From positions 20,584,259 to 20,648,258 of the forward strand of contig CP137684.1 of assembly GCA_037976565.1 (NCBI GenBank): a DNA stretch of 64,000 nucleotides, given 5' to 3'. Origin of the DNA: Mesocentrotus franciscanus (taxonomy: Eukaryota; Echinodermata; Echinoidea; Camarodonta; Strongylocentrotidae). The notes below the pieces were generated by a model. That model did not search any database, had not been told where the DNA came from, and was given only the letters and a program-made list of their open reading frames with translations. Positions 35,414-47,100 of this stretch are shown here, piece by piece (within the stretch, counting starts at the first letter, position 1; the number at the start of each line of letters is the position of its first letter). Both the position numbers and the translations under genes were made by a program.

Positions 35414-35674
35414 CTAGACAATCGTCAGTAAATAATGAATCACAAAAGATGGCAGACAACATGTTAAACAATTCCACTTCTCATCAGGGCATTCATAATA
35501 TAACCTGCGGTACTCTGAAAAACTGATAGCTTGACAATTAGTGTGAAACCATTTTTTACAATCAGAACACAGAAGGCCGTGTTGATTAAATTTGACTGGC
35601 TTATCACAGTTCCCACAAGGGAACTTATATTTCCGACCGTCAACTTTCATTTTCGGATCACTTGATTTTGTCAA
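35414..35674 (-). pseudogene. LINE-2 ORF2 N-terminal PHD-type zinc finger
   Basis: From MTKSSDPKMK the frame gives CGNCDKPVKF, CSDCKKWFHTNC and WNCLTCC. The Cys4-His-Cys3-like spacing fits a PHD finger. The start at 35674 lies nine bases downstream of the ORF1 stop at 35683, suggesting reinitiation or similar coupling, although this is inference. A linker overlapping 35229-35477 in another frame connects it to the endonuclease. Confidence 0.75.
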
Positions 35675-35682
35675 ACTTTCAC

Positions 35683-37016
35683 TTAACTCAAAACCCTTCT
35701 TACAAATTGAAGATATTTCTCCCAGTCTTTCAAGTCCACCTTGGATGGTCTGAAGGCTGGTTTTAGTCGTGACCTCTGAACGACTGCGCTGAAATCCAAA
35801 GACCTCCCAGAAAGAGCTTCGGCGTAGGATTTTACAGGGCTGTTTTTTTCCTCATCAGAATGAAGACTCTGGTTTCCTCGGTAGATGGCTTGATACCGCC
35901 TTGCTCCAGGTTGACTGCCTGTATCCTGATCCGACGACCGTTGAGTCCAGCCCTGGCCTCGTGTTGTCGGTTGGTCAGCACGGTTGATGAGGCGTTTCAT
36001 GTTGCCTGCCAAGATTCGTTGACCGGCTCTGTTGAGGTGAACGCCATCACGCCCGAGATGCTGCTCGCTGATTTCGTTGTTGATGATGAGGCCCCATCTG
36101 TTCTCGTTGGCTGCCAACTCCATCAGATAGTTGATCTCATCAACCCGCTTCTTGTCCGCCTCACTCTCCCATCTACGATGGATGATCGTAGAGACTGAGA
36201 CGGTAACCCCTCGGCAGCAACAGACTTGCCGAGGTCTGTGATTTGGTGGCAAACTTCACCAGCACCCTCAGAGATGTTGTTGGTGCCAGCGTGGATGATC
36301 AGTTCTCCCCCTGGCTTGAGAAACTCGCAAGGTGAAGAGGTGAAGATGTCTCTCACTTTTGCACCGGGGAAAGAGACGCACTTCACGTTCTTGCTGCGGG
36401 AGAGATGTCTTCCGTCGATGTGTTTGATCATGGAATCTCCGACCACAACTACATCGTGTTTGTTGCGGATCACACGATGTCGGTGGCGGTAGCCCTCTAT
36501 CTGCTCCTGGTATGGCGGTGAAGTAGAAGTAGATCTAGTAGGTGTTAACGGCGAAGCTTCTGTTATTGTTTCTTGAACAGCAAGAACTTCGAAGCGGTTA
36601 GATGTCGGCACCGTAATTATCTCCACTATGTCTTGATTTCCGTCGTTTCCGGGCAGATCCTCAATATTGTTATTAAGGATAGTGTCGTCAGTGTCGTCTA
36701 CGATGCCCTCTTCCACAAAGGTAGTGTTAGTCGTGGCGTCGCGATCTTCTGCCTTCGTTTCTAGACGTTTGAGTCTTCCGTCAATGCTTTTCACGAACGC
36801 CAATATTTCCAGGAGAACGTGATTGTCAGGTTGTTCTGCAATGCCTTCTTCAAGCCTTTCTTTATCAGTATTTCGTGCTGCGATCTCAGGATCCAAGGCT
36901 CTTTTGAGACGAGCGGTTAGTGTTGCCTTTACGCCGCTTTTGTCAAGACCTCTCTTTTGAAGCTCGCTACGAAGTTCTTTGACACGAAGATGTTGGATGT
37001 CGTCTAAGGACACCAT
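35683..37016 (-). pseudogene. LINE-2 ORF1: SAP plus SGNH-hydrolase-like (esterase) protein
   Basis: The ATG at 37016 opens a protein whose residues about 8-42 (LRVKELRSELQKRGLDKSG) form a SAP DNA-binding helix-extension-helix. A charged linker follows, then an SGNH hydrolase-like domain: VVVVGDSMIKHIDG (block I with GDS), LIIHAGTNNI (block III) and, after a frameshift near 36200, DGVHLNRAGQRILAGNM (block V with Asp and His). Esterase-type ORF1 proteins are known in CR1/L2 elements. The C-terminal part has an acidic/serine-rich tail. All catalytic positions I can identify (S, D, H) are present, but the frameshift breaks the protein. Confidence 0.85.
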
Positions 37017-37030
37017 TGTGACGTAATAAT

Positions 37031-38140
37031 ATCAAAACTAGTTTTTTAAATATTTTTAAAGATGCAAAAAAGGGCGCAAGATATGAATCCGCGTCGTGGA
37101 GATGGTCACGCACCCTTGCTGATTTTATGGCGTATAGTAATAGTCTGCGTAAATTAGGAGTTGTCTGGCAACCTGTTTTTTACGCGCCTATAATAACAAA
37201 TTTCAAAGTTATATCGTTGGAAAATAATGACGAAAATGTTCGGAAATTCCGTATTTTCTCGAAAGTTGATTGCACGAATAATAAATCAAGAGTGCTGTGA
37301 AAATCGTCACTTTGTCCGCTATCCAAAGATGTAAAGATTATCCACAAACAGTATATATTTTCCTTGTTAGACAGCAAAAACCGGAGCAACAGAAAAACAC
37401 GTCTGCTTCCTCCAATGGAAAACAATATATCGGAGAGACAGGAAATATTTTTAGGAATATAGAATGACAATCCATCGTCAACACATAAGAGATAAAAGAT
37501 ATAAAATCCTTAATTTTTTAGTAAACATATATGAAGATGTGCAAAAGGAATAAATGCATAATTTTATGTTATAACTTATTATAAAATGAGAACAGAAAAT
37601 AAAACTGAACGTAAGACTAAAGAAAAATATTTTTTTTTTTTTTCAGCCAGAGCTGAACAAGTCTTAATTCAACATTGAGAATGAAGCGGTTATTGTATGA
37701 GTATGCATGCATAATGTCGTAATGATATAACCAGTTTTGCTGATATAACAAAAACACATCACGTGCATAATGAAGTACAAATTGAGATAGAGATCGACAT
37801 AACATGATTTTGCATATGATGTAACAATACAAAATATGCCTTAATTCCGTTGCCAAGCAACACGCCATTTTAGCAACATGCGCTTGAAAGCACCTTTCGT
37901 GTGTTGCACTTGTTTGTAGTTTGAAACGTTGTATTCCCCTCAAGTTGAAGAAATCAACTGAAACCGGTAACAGTGAACAATTCAACTCCGAGTCAAGAAT
38001 TTTTTATTCCAACTCCTTTTTCTTCAATTTGTTTATTACCGTGACGAAGGATTTTCAAAATTGAATTATTCGTTCTATATATTTATATATTTATATATAT
38101 AATGATTAAAACAATTTAAATAAATATATACATGTTTATA
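37031..38140. other. No gene recognised; probable LINE-2 5' region then AT-rich DNA
   Basis: The first 100-200 bp upstream of LINE-2 ORF1 may be its 5' UTR, but no boundary is visible. A 122-codon frame on the - strand at 37617-37985 lacks motifs. The region ends with AT-rich repeats and a poly-G run at 38141-38150. Confidence 0.4.
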
Positions 38141-38175
38141 TGGGGGGGGGGGTAAACAAATTTTGTAGTAATATT

Positions 38176-39490
38176 ACGATCACTATCTACTTGTGTCGAA
38201 TTGACAACTCGGTTATAAAGCTGAGAACACAATAGATCACTATTTACTTGAGTCGAGTTGACAACTCAGTTTTAAAGCTAAGAACACAATAGATCATTAT
38301 CTACTTGAGTCGAGTTGACAACTCAGTTATAAAGCTAAGAACACAATAGATCGCTATCTACTTGTGTCGAATTGACAATTCAGTTATAAAGCTAAGAACA
38401 CAATAGATCGCTATCTACTTGAGTTGAATTGACAACTCAGTTATAAAGCTGAGAACACAATAGATCATTATCTACTTGAGTCGAGTTGACAACTCAGTTA
38501 TAAAGCTAAGAACATATAGATCGCTATCTACTTGAGTTGAATTGACAATTCAGTTATAAAGCTAAGAACACAATAGATCGCTATCTACTTGAGTTGAATT
38601 GACAACTCAGTTATAAAGCTGAGAACACAATAGATCATTATCTACTTGAGTCGAGTTGACAACTCAGTTATAAAGCTAAGAACACAATAGATCGCTATCT
38701 ACTTGAGTCGAGTTGACAACTCAGTTATAAAGCTAAGAACACAATAGATCGCTATCTACTTGAGTTGAATTGACAACTCAGTTATAAAGCTAAGAACACA
38801 ATAGATCGCTATCTACTTGAGTTGAATTGACAATTCAGTTATAAAGCTAAGAACACAATAGATCGCTATCTACTTGAGTTGAATTGACAACTCAGTTATA
38901 AAGCTGAGAACGCAATAGATCATTATCTACTTGAGTCGAGTTGACAACTCAGTTATAAAGCTGAGAACACAATAGATCGCTATCTACTTGTGTCGAATTG
39001 ACAATTCAGTTATAAAGCTAAGAACACAATAGATCGCTATCTACTTGAGTTGAATTGACAACTCAGTTATAAAGCTAAGAACACAATAGATCGCTATCTA
39101 CTTGAGTTGAATTGACAACTCAGTTATAAAGCTGAGAACACAATAGACATTATCTACTTGAGTCGAGTTTAAAACTCAGTTATAAAGCTGAGAACACAAT
39201 AGATCATTATCTACTTGAGTCGAGTTGACAACTCAGTTATAAAGCTGAGAACCCAATAGATCGCTATCTACTTGAGTTGAATTGACAACTCAGTCATAAA
39301 GCTAAGAACACAATAGATTGCTATCTACTTGAGTCGAATTGACAACTCGGTTATAAAGCTAAGAACACAATATATCATTATCTACTTGAGTCGAGTTGAC
39401 AACTCAGTTATAAAGCTGAGAACACAATAGATCATTATCTACTTGAGTCGAGTTGACAACTCGGTCATAAAGCTAAGAACACAATATATC
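38176..39490. repeat. 57-bp minisatellite, about 23 units, each with an inverted repeat
   Basis: The unit is ACAATAGATCGCTATCTACT, TGAGTTGAATTGACAACTCA, GTTATAAAGCTAAGAAC. Two main subtypes alternate irregularly: CGCTATC with GAGTTGAATTGACAACTC, and CATTATC with GAGTCGAGTTGACAACTC; a third ends GACAATTC. In each subtype a perfect short inverted repeat survives. Units are very similar overall, implying recent amplification or homogenisation. No coding potential. Confidence 0.95.
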
Positions 39491-40876
39491 AAGAGGGCAA
39501 CCATGCAATACTGCCTCCCCACCAAAAAAAAACAATACAAGAAAAACTAGTCAAGAGAGAAGGAGAAAAAGAGGAGGAGGAGAAGGAAGAAAAAAAAAGG
39601 AAAAGAAAAAAGAAAATAAAGAAGAAAAAGAAGATTAAGAACAACAAGAAGTAGTAGAAGCACAATAAATCTTTCCATTCATGTTTCCTCAAAGTACAGT
39701 CACTTAACACAATACCAAACTCTCAAGTGGCCAGGCAACTGAATTCAATGCAAGTAAGATTATCATTTTTTCTACACAAAATGTAGCTTGAGTGGAAGCA
39801 AAGTAAGAAATAAAATTTCATCACAGCGAAATATAAAAACCCTTTTGTCTCGACAGCGAATAAATAAATGCAAATAAAAAGATCAAAAGATCAGAATATA
39901 AAAACGTCATAAAAAAGAAATAATTTGTTAGGACAATGTGTTACATCATAAATAAAATTAAAATAAAAACATTGGCTATATGAACCCGAATTCCCTTTTG
40001 TCTCTTTTAACAAATAAATAAAGGCAAAGGGCCCCATCAAATTCAGTCTGCCGCAGTATGTATGCACATCACTGTTAACTCTATGTATCAGTGGAATTAT
40101 TATTCTTTTGTGTTGTTGAAACACATAGACACATTACAAAATACCTAGAAAGAAAGCAAACCAAAACTTGCGACAACAAATGTCAAACTGTTTGCAATTA
40201 TTTGTTTTTCTTTCATAGGAAATAAGGTTACTCGACCTCTTTCACAGTAATAAACCGGTTTACTAAATGTTTCTTTCCTGGGGACCTAGTAACGAGGTAT
40301 TCCATTAACCTGTTATTAATGAATGAACTACAATACTTGGTAGCCAGTCTGCATACATTACAAGTTGCTATGTAGGGTAAGCCTCGAAAAGCTTGCAGGT
40401 TGTCAATAATAACCTTTCTTTAAAGGATATGTGTACAATTTGAATGTTAGTAAACCGGTCTATTTAACATGATGTAAAATATTAAAAGAGCTGAGATGAA
40501 GCTTTAGGTGTCACGCAGGCTCAATAGATTTCGAATCTCTTCTTTGTCACGAAAATGTTTTGGTTCGACATCGATTTACATTTGCAACACTTCATCCAGA
40601 AGAGATACACGTAGGGTTTTGTCTTTCCGATACTAATTCAAGGAACTCCTACATACCTATATATACCCCGGGTGCGAATAGGAAGGAATTCTTTGAATTT
40701 GTGTAGAAAATACAAAAATAGGGGTATATATACTCATGCTGTTTTCCCTACATGACAGTGTTATTTAGAGCAATTCGACAGCCATTAGCTACTGAGCTTG
40801 TAAAATCACGAAAGCACACTTAGTGGGCGTGTGCAATACAACTATTATGAGACTTGATACTTCATCAGTTCATTTC
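39491..40876. other. Gene-free region downstream of the receptor gene
   Basis: A purine-rich tract (GGAGAAAAAGAGGAGG-like) at 39545-39660, then AT-rich DNA. It lies 3' of the receptor gene and should hold its 3' UTR; I did not find a convincing polyadenylation signal on the - strand. Confidence 0.45.
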
Positions 40877-41107
40877 CTATTGTTGATCCCCTATTAGCTG
40901 AACCAAATCACTCTTCTTCCTAAACCTCTGCCCATTCTGAACTGGTGCGTCGTCTGCTGTTTCCAAGTCCTTAATGTTGTCCATGAAAGTAGCCATGAAA
41001 TCACTGTGAAGATTTTCCTTTCTTTCAGATTGAGGAATAGAGAGTGTTTTTAGCAGGGCCGCGTCAGAATTCATAAGAAATGCACGGACAATTTCATTAT
41101 TTGAGTT
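40877..41107 (-). CDS. Receptor exon: cytoplasmic tail, part 2, and stop
   Basis: 231 bp from acceptor ATCTCTCTTTCAG to the TAG at 40877-40879. Encodes 76 residues such as NSNNEIVRAFLMNSDAALL and DLETADDAPVQNGQRF, ending DLVQLIGDQQ. The tail totals about 190 residues, long for this class, with no known domain that I can name. Confidence 0.85.
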   Translation of the reverse strand, partial: NSNNEIVRAFLMNSDAALLKTLSIPQSERKENLHSDFMATFMDNIKDLETADDAPVQNGQRFRKKSDLVQLIGDQQ

Positions 41108-44100
41108 CTGAAAGAGAGATCAATATAAAGCTATAACATTAATGGATTAGCGAAAACCTGGCGTCTGGTGTGACGACGTAATAATACTGCCTGTTCGGAG
41201 TATTCTGTACGCCATGAAATTCACTGGGGCAGATTTGATGACAGTAACATTTTTTAGTCTCAATGAATGTTACTGAACAGTAAACAATTATTACTTTAAT
41301 AACTGGTTTGGAATGAGGCTGCTATCACTGCATTCTTGAATTTCATTTGAATCTGGACATTAAAGAGTTTTAATGGTAATTAGTGAGGACAAAAACCCCA
41401 ACACTTAACATTTCGTCGGACTGGCGTAATAATATAGCTAAAATGTAAGCCAACAAAGTCTGAGTGAATTCTTCCCTCATATCAAAGTATAGGCCTACGA
41501 AAAAAACATAAAGCACATTTCTGCCATAATTCTTTACGTCCGAAGCACTATCTTCTCTGCATATTTTACAAAACATCAATAGCTTTAGGTTTTAAGCATT
41601 AGGTTTCGTATAAATTAATTAGATTTTGAGATGAAGGATTATAAAAACTCACCAGCTGCAGAGCAATCTGATCTTCAGTTACTTTGAATTTGGTAACCGA
41701 CTTGGAGTTGAGGTAGGAAATCGCCTTGCGCACATCACGCAAGATGAGTGAAGAGTCAACAACAGAGGGCGGTTGTCCTCTATCTTCGATGTATTTGGAT
41801 AGTGGTACGACAGTCATATTGATGGTAGGAGCATTGTAAGGTGTAAGTATACACTGACTGGTAAGGTGAGTGTACTTCTCCTGGATAGCACGAGGAATGT
41901 GCCCCCTCTCCGGCAAGACGGCGACAGCGGCAGAAACAGATAATTCTGCAAAGAGTAAAGGCCCCCGCCATGAATATTATCAAACAGTTTCTTGAACAAT
42001 TCTGAGATTAACATTTCACTATGGCTATCCAGATATAAAGTGGCAAAACCTTTCATAAAACAATCTTAATCGCTGGTTTCCGTAGCTACACGGACTACAA
42101 GAACCATGTAAAATCGCTTCTGTAACTTTATTGATAACAAGTATAAGGCCACGATCAATATACCGGTAAGCCCTATAGCTTCTTTTTGTTACCAATATCA
42201 AGCCAAATCTATTCCCATCTATTCCGTTAGAACATTACAAATAATGCAGCTCATCACCATTCGGTATTACGTGATAGATCCTGATATAAATACAGTTTAT
42301 ATTTATATGTATTTGATCCATAATCACTTTTAAAGAGTGAACTTACGAGTTCCTTCAGATTCTCGCAGAGACTTCTGCCTCTGTTTGGCCTTACGGTGTT
42401 GCCAAATGGTGGAGATTGTATAGAGATACGGATTAAGAGATGAGTTGAGTGGGAGAATAAAGACAGCTGTCCACGCATATACCTCTGCAGGTATCTCGAT
42501 GGCTCCACTAGTTGTCAGGAATCCCATGATGATAATCGGCATCCAACAGATAAAGTCTGTACCCACGATCACCGCCATTCGCGTTGCCAATTTGACCTGT
42601 ATACTTGCGCCGTTTCTGCAGAACAATCAAAGTTCAAAGGGGGAGGGGAGTGGGTATTACAAATTGGCTTCAGGCTGATTAACATTTAAACATTATTGTG
42701 ATGTACTGTATAATCATCTAAAACTTTTACAACCACTATTATGTGATAGTGATATTCAAATATAGCATCTTCTTCTTCTTCTTCTTCTTCTTCTTCTACT
42801 CGAGTGATTAGATTGTCCCAATCCAGTGTTAAAAGCCATTAAAAGACTTTCTTGTCAATCCAATTAATAGGCCAACTATATCTTTCCATTCCTATTAGCA
42901 CTTAAGATTAAATCTTTTAAGTAAACAGTGGTAAACTTTTTAGGCTCTATATTGTTATATAAAATAATGGGGCATTTCCAATAACGCTACATGCTTTTTT
43001 ACACACAAATTGTACATTTCCCGGCGGTGCGGTTGGCCAATGACACAGCAGACCGAGGTTGGATCTCTCAAGTTCATCATTTATGTTAAGGCATATCATT
43101 TGACATTTGATAGCATTTTGTCTGTTTATTTCATATTTTTCTATGAACCCTTCTAATCTTTCTATAATACATCGAATAAATCTGCTTTTTACTCACTTGA
43201 CATGCCTCCCTCCATCTTTAGCATTTGCAAAATTGCGGGCCGATCGATGAACAGTGACGAAAATGGCTACGTAACAGAAAGCTGTCACTATAAAACAAAC
43301 CAAGTTCAGTCCCAAAATATACTAAGCGAATATTCCCATCCCGGTGGTCTATCAGCCGATAGAGGGAGCCCCAGGCATACGCTTGATCTGCCGTAGAACT
43401 GACCAAAGTATTCCAGCGAAAAGGCTGGCACAAGCGCTAAGACTAGAGCAGTAACCCACACAATAGCAAGCCACACTGTTGAGGACTTATTTGAAAGTTG
43501 TACATGGTGATGCTGCGAGAACACAATGCAGAGGATCCGATCTATACTGATGAGCATTACGATAAAGACAGACACTTCGCTAGACAGTGCTGACATGAAA
43601 CCAGCGACACGGCACACCACGCTTCCCCGCCACCTATCTGCATGTATCGCGTAATCTCCCATGAAGTACTGATCAGCTATGGCAATGATCAACATGTAGA
43701 TACCCATCAATAGATCGGATACAGCTAAGTGAGTAATCAATTTTGCCTGGATTCGTGTAGATGAGACTGATTTCCTACCGAACACTCGTAGTCCGATGGT
43801 GCATAGATTCCCTGCAAGAGCACTCATACCTAGGATCCACATGAAGACGCGAAGTGTATTGTCTTTGAGGAGATCATCACAAGATGAAAACTGATCAATT
43901 GGTGCGAAACATCCTGTAATAGCAAACTCATCGGCTGGAATTAAATCCAGCATGCAGCAAAACGCAAAGCTGTCTGCATACCTGTTGAAAGAAAATGCAC
44001 CAAGTTACTTGATCGAGCTTATTCTTAAAATAGGAGCAAATATTCATAAAGTCCTTATTAGTACGGTAGGGCATTTTCTTCCCCCAAAGAAGAATCTTTT

Positions 44101-47100
44101 ATTTGATTTTATCTGATTAAAAAATAATGTTCAGCTAGATTCGGTTAAAACAATCAGGCATGGAATCGTAGCATGTTTTTGAGAATGTGAGAATTTGAGA
44201 ATGTGACCACAAGGATGCAACCTTATAGTGAAGAGCGTAAATAACATGGAGAGTGTGACCATCGATTGTCGCATAGATACTGTGCGTAGACAAAATAGTG
44301 ACAACATGCACATTGGGCCATTTTGTTCTTTCGACAAAGGTCAATTCATTTAGCAATCGTTTACAGTTGAATTCGAGCAAAAGCTAATTTGGTAACTATA
44401 TAGTTCTACTTACAATTTTAGTTGGAAGCAATCTACATTGTACTGTTATGATTATACTCTTATGACATGTTCTCTGATGATAACTACAACTCATCAATAT
44501 TGAACACTCTGATGCTTTCATTAAAATAATGCTTATTGACGAAATTAAAGTGTATGATATAACAGCATTTAGAAAGTAGCCAAATGGCATATAGAACTAC
44601 AGTGTGAGTAAAACAAAAGGTTACACCTAGAAAATTGCTAATTATTTTAAAAATCATTTATGAACAGTAAATTATTATACATCTTATGAAAGAGTGTTTT
44701 ATCCCAAATCATTAATATTGGTATCATTTTTGTGTGGTATGAACAACAAAAATCAACTTGCGCCAAAGTGATGCCTATGTGATGTTTGACTAAAACAATT
44801 GGGATTTGGGTATTAGTTCGGTAAAGTTTGGTGCATTAACATCACAATGAATTGTTTCTCCTAAATGACTCGGTTAGTCTGCATCTAAATGTGCTAAGTG
44901 AGAGAGTGTGTGTGTGTGTGTGTGTGTGTTCCTCATGTGTGTGCGTGTGTGACTTTGCTTCTGAAAAAAGCATATGCAATGCATCTCATTTGATACATTC
45001 AATTCATTCTCTCACTTTAATACTTCTGCGCAAGTCGATTTTTGCACTCTCGCAAACATTGTCTCCTGTTCATCCAAGCGTGAACACATACCACACAAAA
45101 ATGAAATGATACCAAACGATTCGGGTTATAACACTCTTTCAAAACATGTACAACCTTTCGTTAATAGCTGACTTTTAAAATAAATGACAATTTTCTGAGT
45201 GTAATTTTTTTTCTTTACTCACACGGTATAGACGATATGGCTTTAGACCTTAATTGCAAAGAACCAATGAACGTTGTACTCACACTGTGTGTAGAGACGG
45301 TATTTGCTGCAAGGCTTTTCGAATAGCTTCATTACTGGGTATAGACGATTCGCGTATGTCCCTGAATGGATTCAAATGAAATTATCAGAGGAAAGTATGA
45401 ATTCTCAAGTAAGGATGAATGCCTAAGTAAGGATGAATCATCGAAAGTCTATACCAAACGTGCAATACCTCAATGAAAACATATGTAACCAAGGTATTAA
45501 GAATTCATGGCTTAATAGCTAAAATTCATATTGCTGAGCATTTTCCAAAATATTCTAGAAATATTTAATATGAATATTTTTAAATATTTCTAAACAATAC
45601 TAAGCATTCAAGCGGGATATGATTAAGACCATGCGTTATGAAAAATCATTCAACAGGTTAAAAGCAAAATAAATAAACACTTCTCTTGCTTTGTTCGCCT
45701 CTGTGCACGGTTGCCCGTTTGCAACACGTGCAATTTTGCAAAAAACAATAGGCACCAAATTGAAAGGACTGTTTTCTGCAACACAATGGCTTTGCAAAAT
45801 TAAATATTTCCGCTCCGGATTAGCTCCATTACAACCCTGGTATAGTTTTTAATCTTGCACCCGAAACAATTAAAAACTCTTGAAGCCTTTGGTATATCTA
45901 TCCCATGATAAATACAATGTGCCACAGTGCTATTATTTGTGTGCCGTGTAAAGATAAAACAAGAACGTTCTTAAATTGAATTGACGGCGTTGGAAACACC
46001 ACCATAAAAAAATCAAATTACAGACGTACAAACATTACTGTGGAATCAGTCTACTGTCTGTTTTACGTTATCGTAAATTTAATTTAACGTTGACTCTGAA
46101 AGTTCTTTATAAATAAGTTAAAAATCATGATAACGTAAAATAATACTAGGAATATTGAAAACTTCATTTAATCATTTATTACACGGATCTGCCAGGGTTA
46201 TAATTACAGGCTTCATCATGTATGTCAGTTACTATACAAAATGAATGTTAAAACCTTTTGAAGAAAGACATGGTGATTAGTTTGACAAGATCATAACCTA
46301 TAAAGGCATTGAACTTACAATACCCGTAGCTTGGTCAAATTCGTGAAAGCACCCAGCTCGATCATCTCAATTGGATTTTGACGGAGAGAGCTGATTAACA
46401 AAAGAAAAAAGAGAAACGTTTATCTAACATATTTGATGCATGATAGGCAAGTAAGTCTCATCTTATTACCAGGATTGCTATACACCAAAGGTGTATAGCA
46501 TGGCTCATGGGACAGGGAGGGGAGGGGAAGGGGTGGTCTTAAGTGGCTGATAAAAAAACAAGGCCATGGAGTAAGGGAATTTGTCTCCCCTTTTCTTTCT
46601 CTCTTTTTCAATCTCATTATTTGTTTTCAATTTTGAATTTTTCCCCATGGTGGGGAGGGGGTGTGCGCCCCACCGAAGCAATGTCACCGGAATGGTTTAT
46701 ACTGTATTATTTGAAATGATACTGATACAGCCTTGTTTGAATACTTCTAGAAAAATTTGGTCCGAGAATCCATTAGACCCAATCAATGGTATTGACGTTC
46801 CCCGAAGAACTACATACATACTCACAGATAGTACAGATCTTGATTTTGAGTGAATATTGAGGCAGGAATCGTCTTTATATCAGTATCTACCAGCTCTCTA
46901 AAATAACAAGAGAAAATCAAACTGTAAAAACATCGGCATTTGAGAAGGTTAAAAAATATCATATTAAACAGTCGAAATGTCTTATTTGATAAGAAAATTC
47001 GCATCCACATAACGCAAAATATACAAATTGTTTGTAAACAGTTTGCATAACTTAAACATGAAGTAAAACATAAAAGAAAAAGAGACGTTATCAATTTTCT

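Larger units (their letters stand above)
31979..37030 (-). mobile_element. Near full-length L2/CR1-type LINE (LINE-2 of this window)
   Basis: On the - strand: ORF1 (35683-37016) with SAP and SGNH-hydrolase-like domains, then ORF2 (32375-35674) with a PHD finger, APE endonuclease and reverse transcriptase, a 3' UTR and an (AATC)n tail (the GATT run at 31979-32000). ORF2 starts nine bases after the ORF1 stop. One frameshift in ORF1 and several in the endonuclease-linker region break it, but the RT frame is intact over 511 codons. Together with the tail this marks a formerly complete insertion. Confidence 0.9.

Noticed and set aside
37617..37985. 122-codon - strand frame upstream of LINE-2
   Set aside because: No family motif, AT-rich hydrophobic composition and no start or splice context; probably chance.
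38176..39490. CRISPR-like regular repeat array
   Set aside because: Units abut directly without unique spacers, there are no cas genes and the DNA is eukaryotic; it is a minisatellite.
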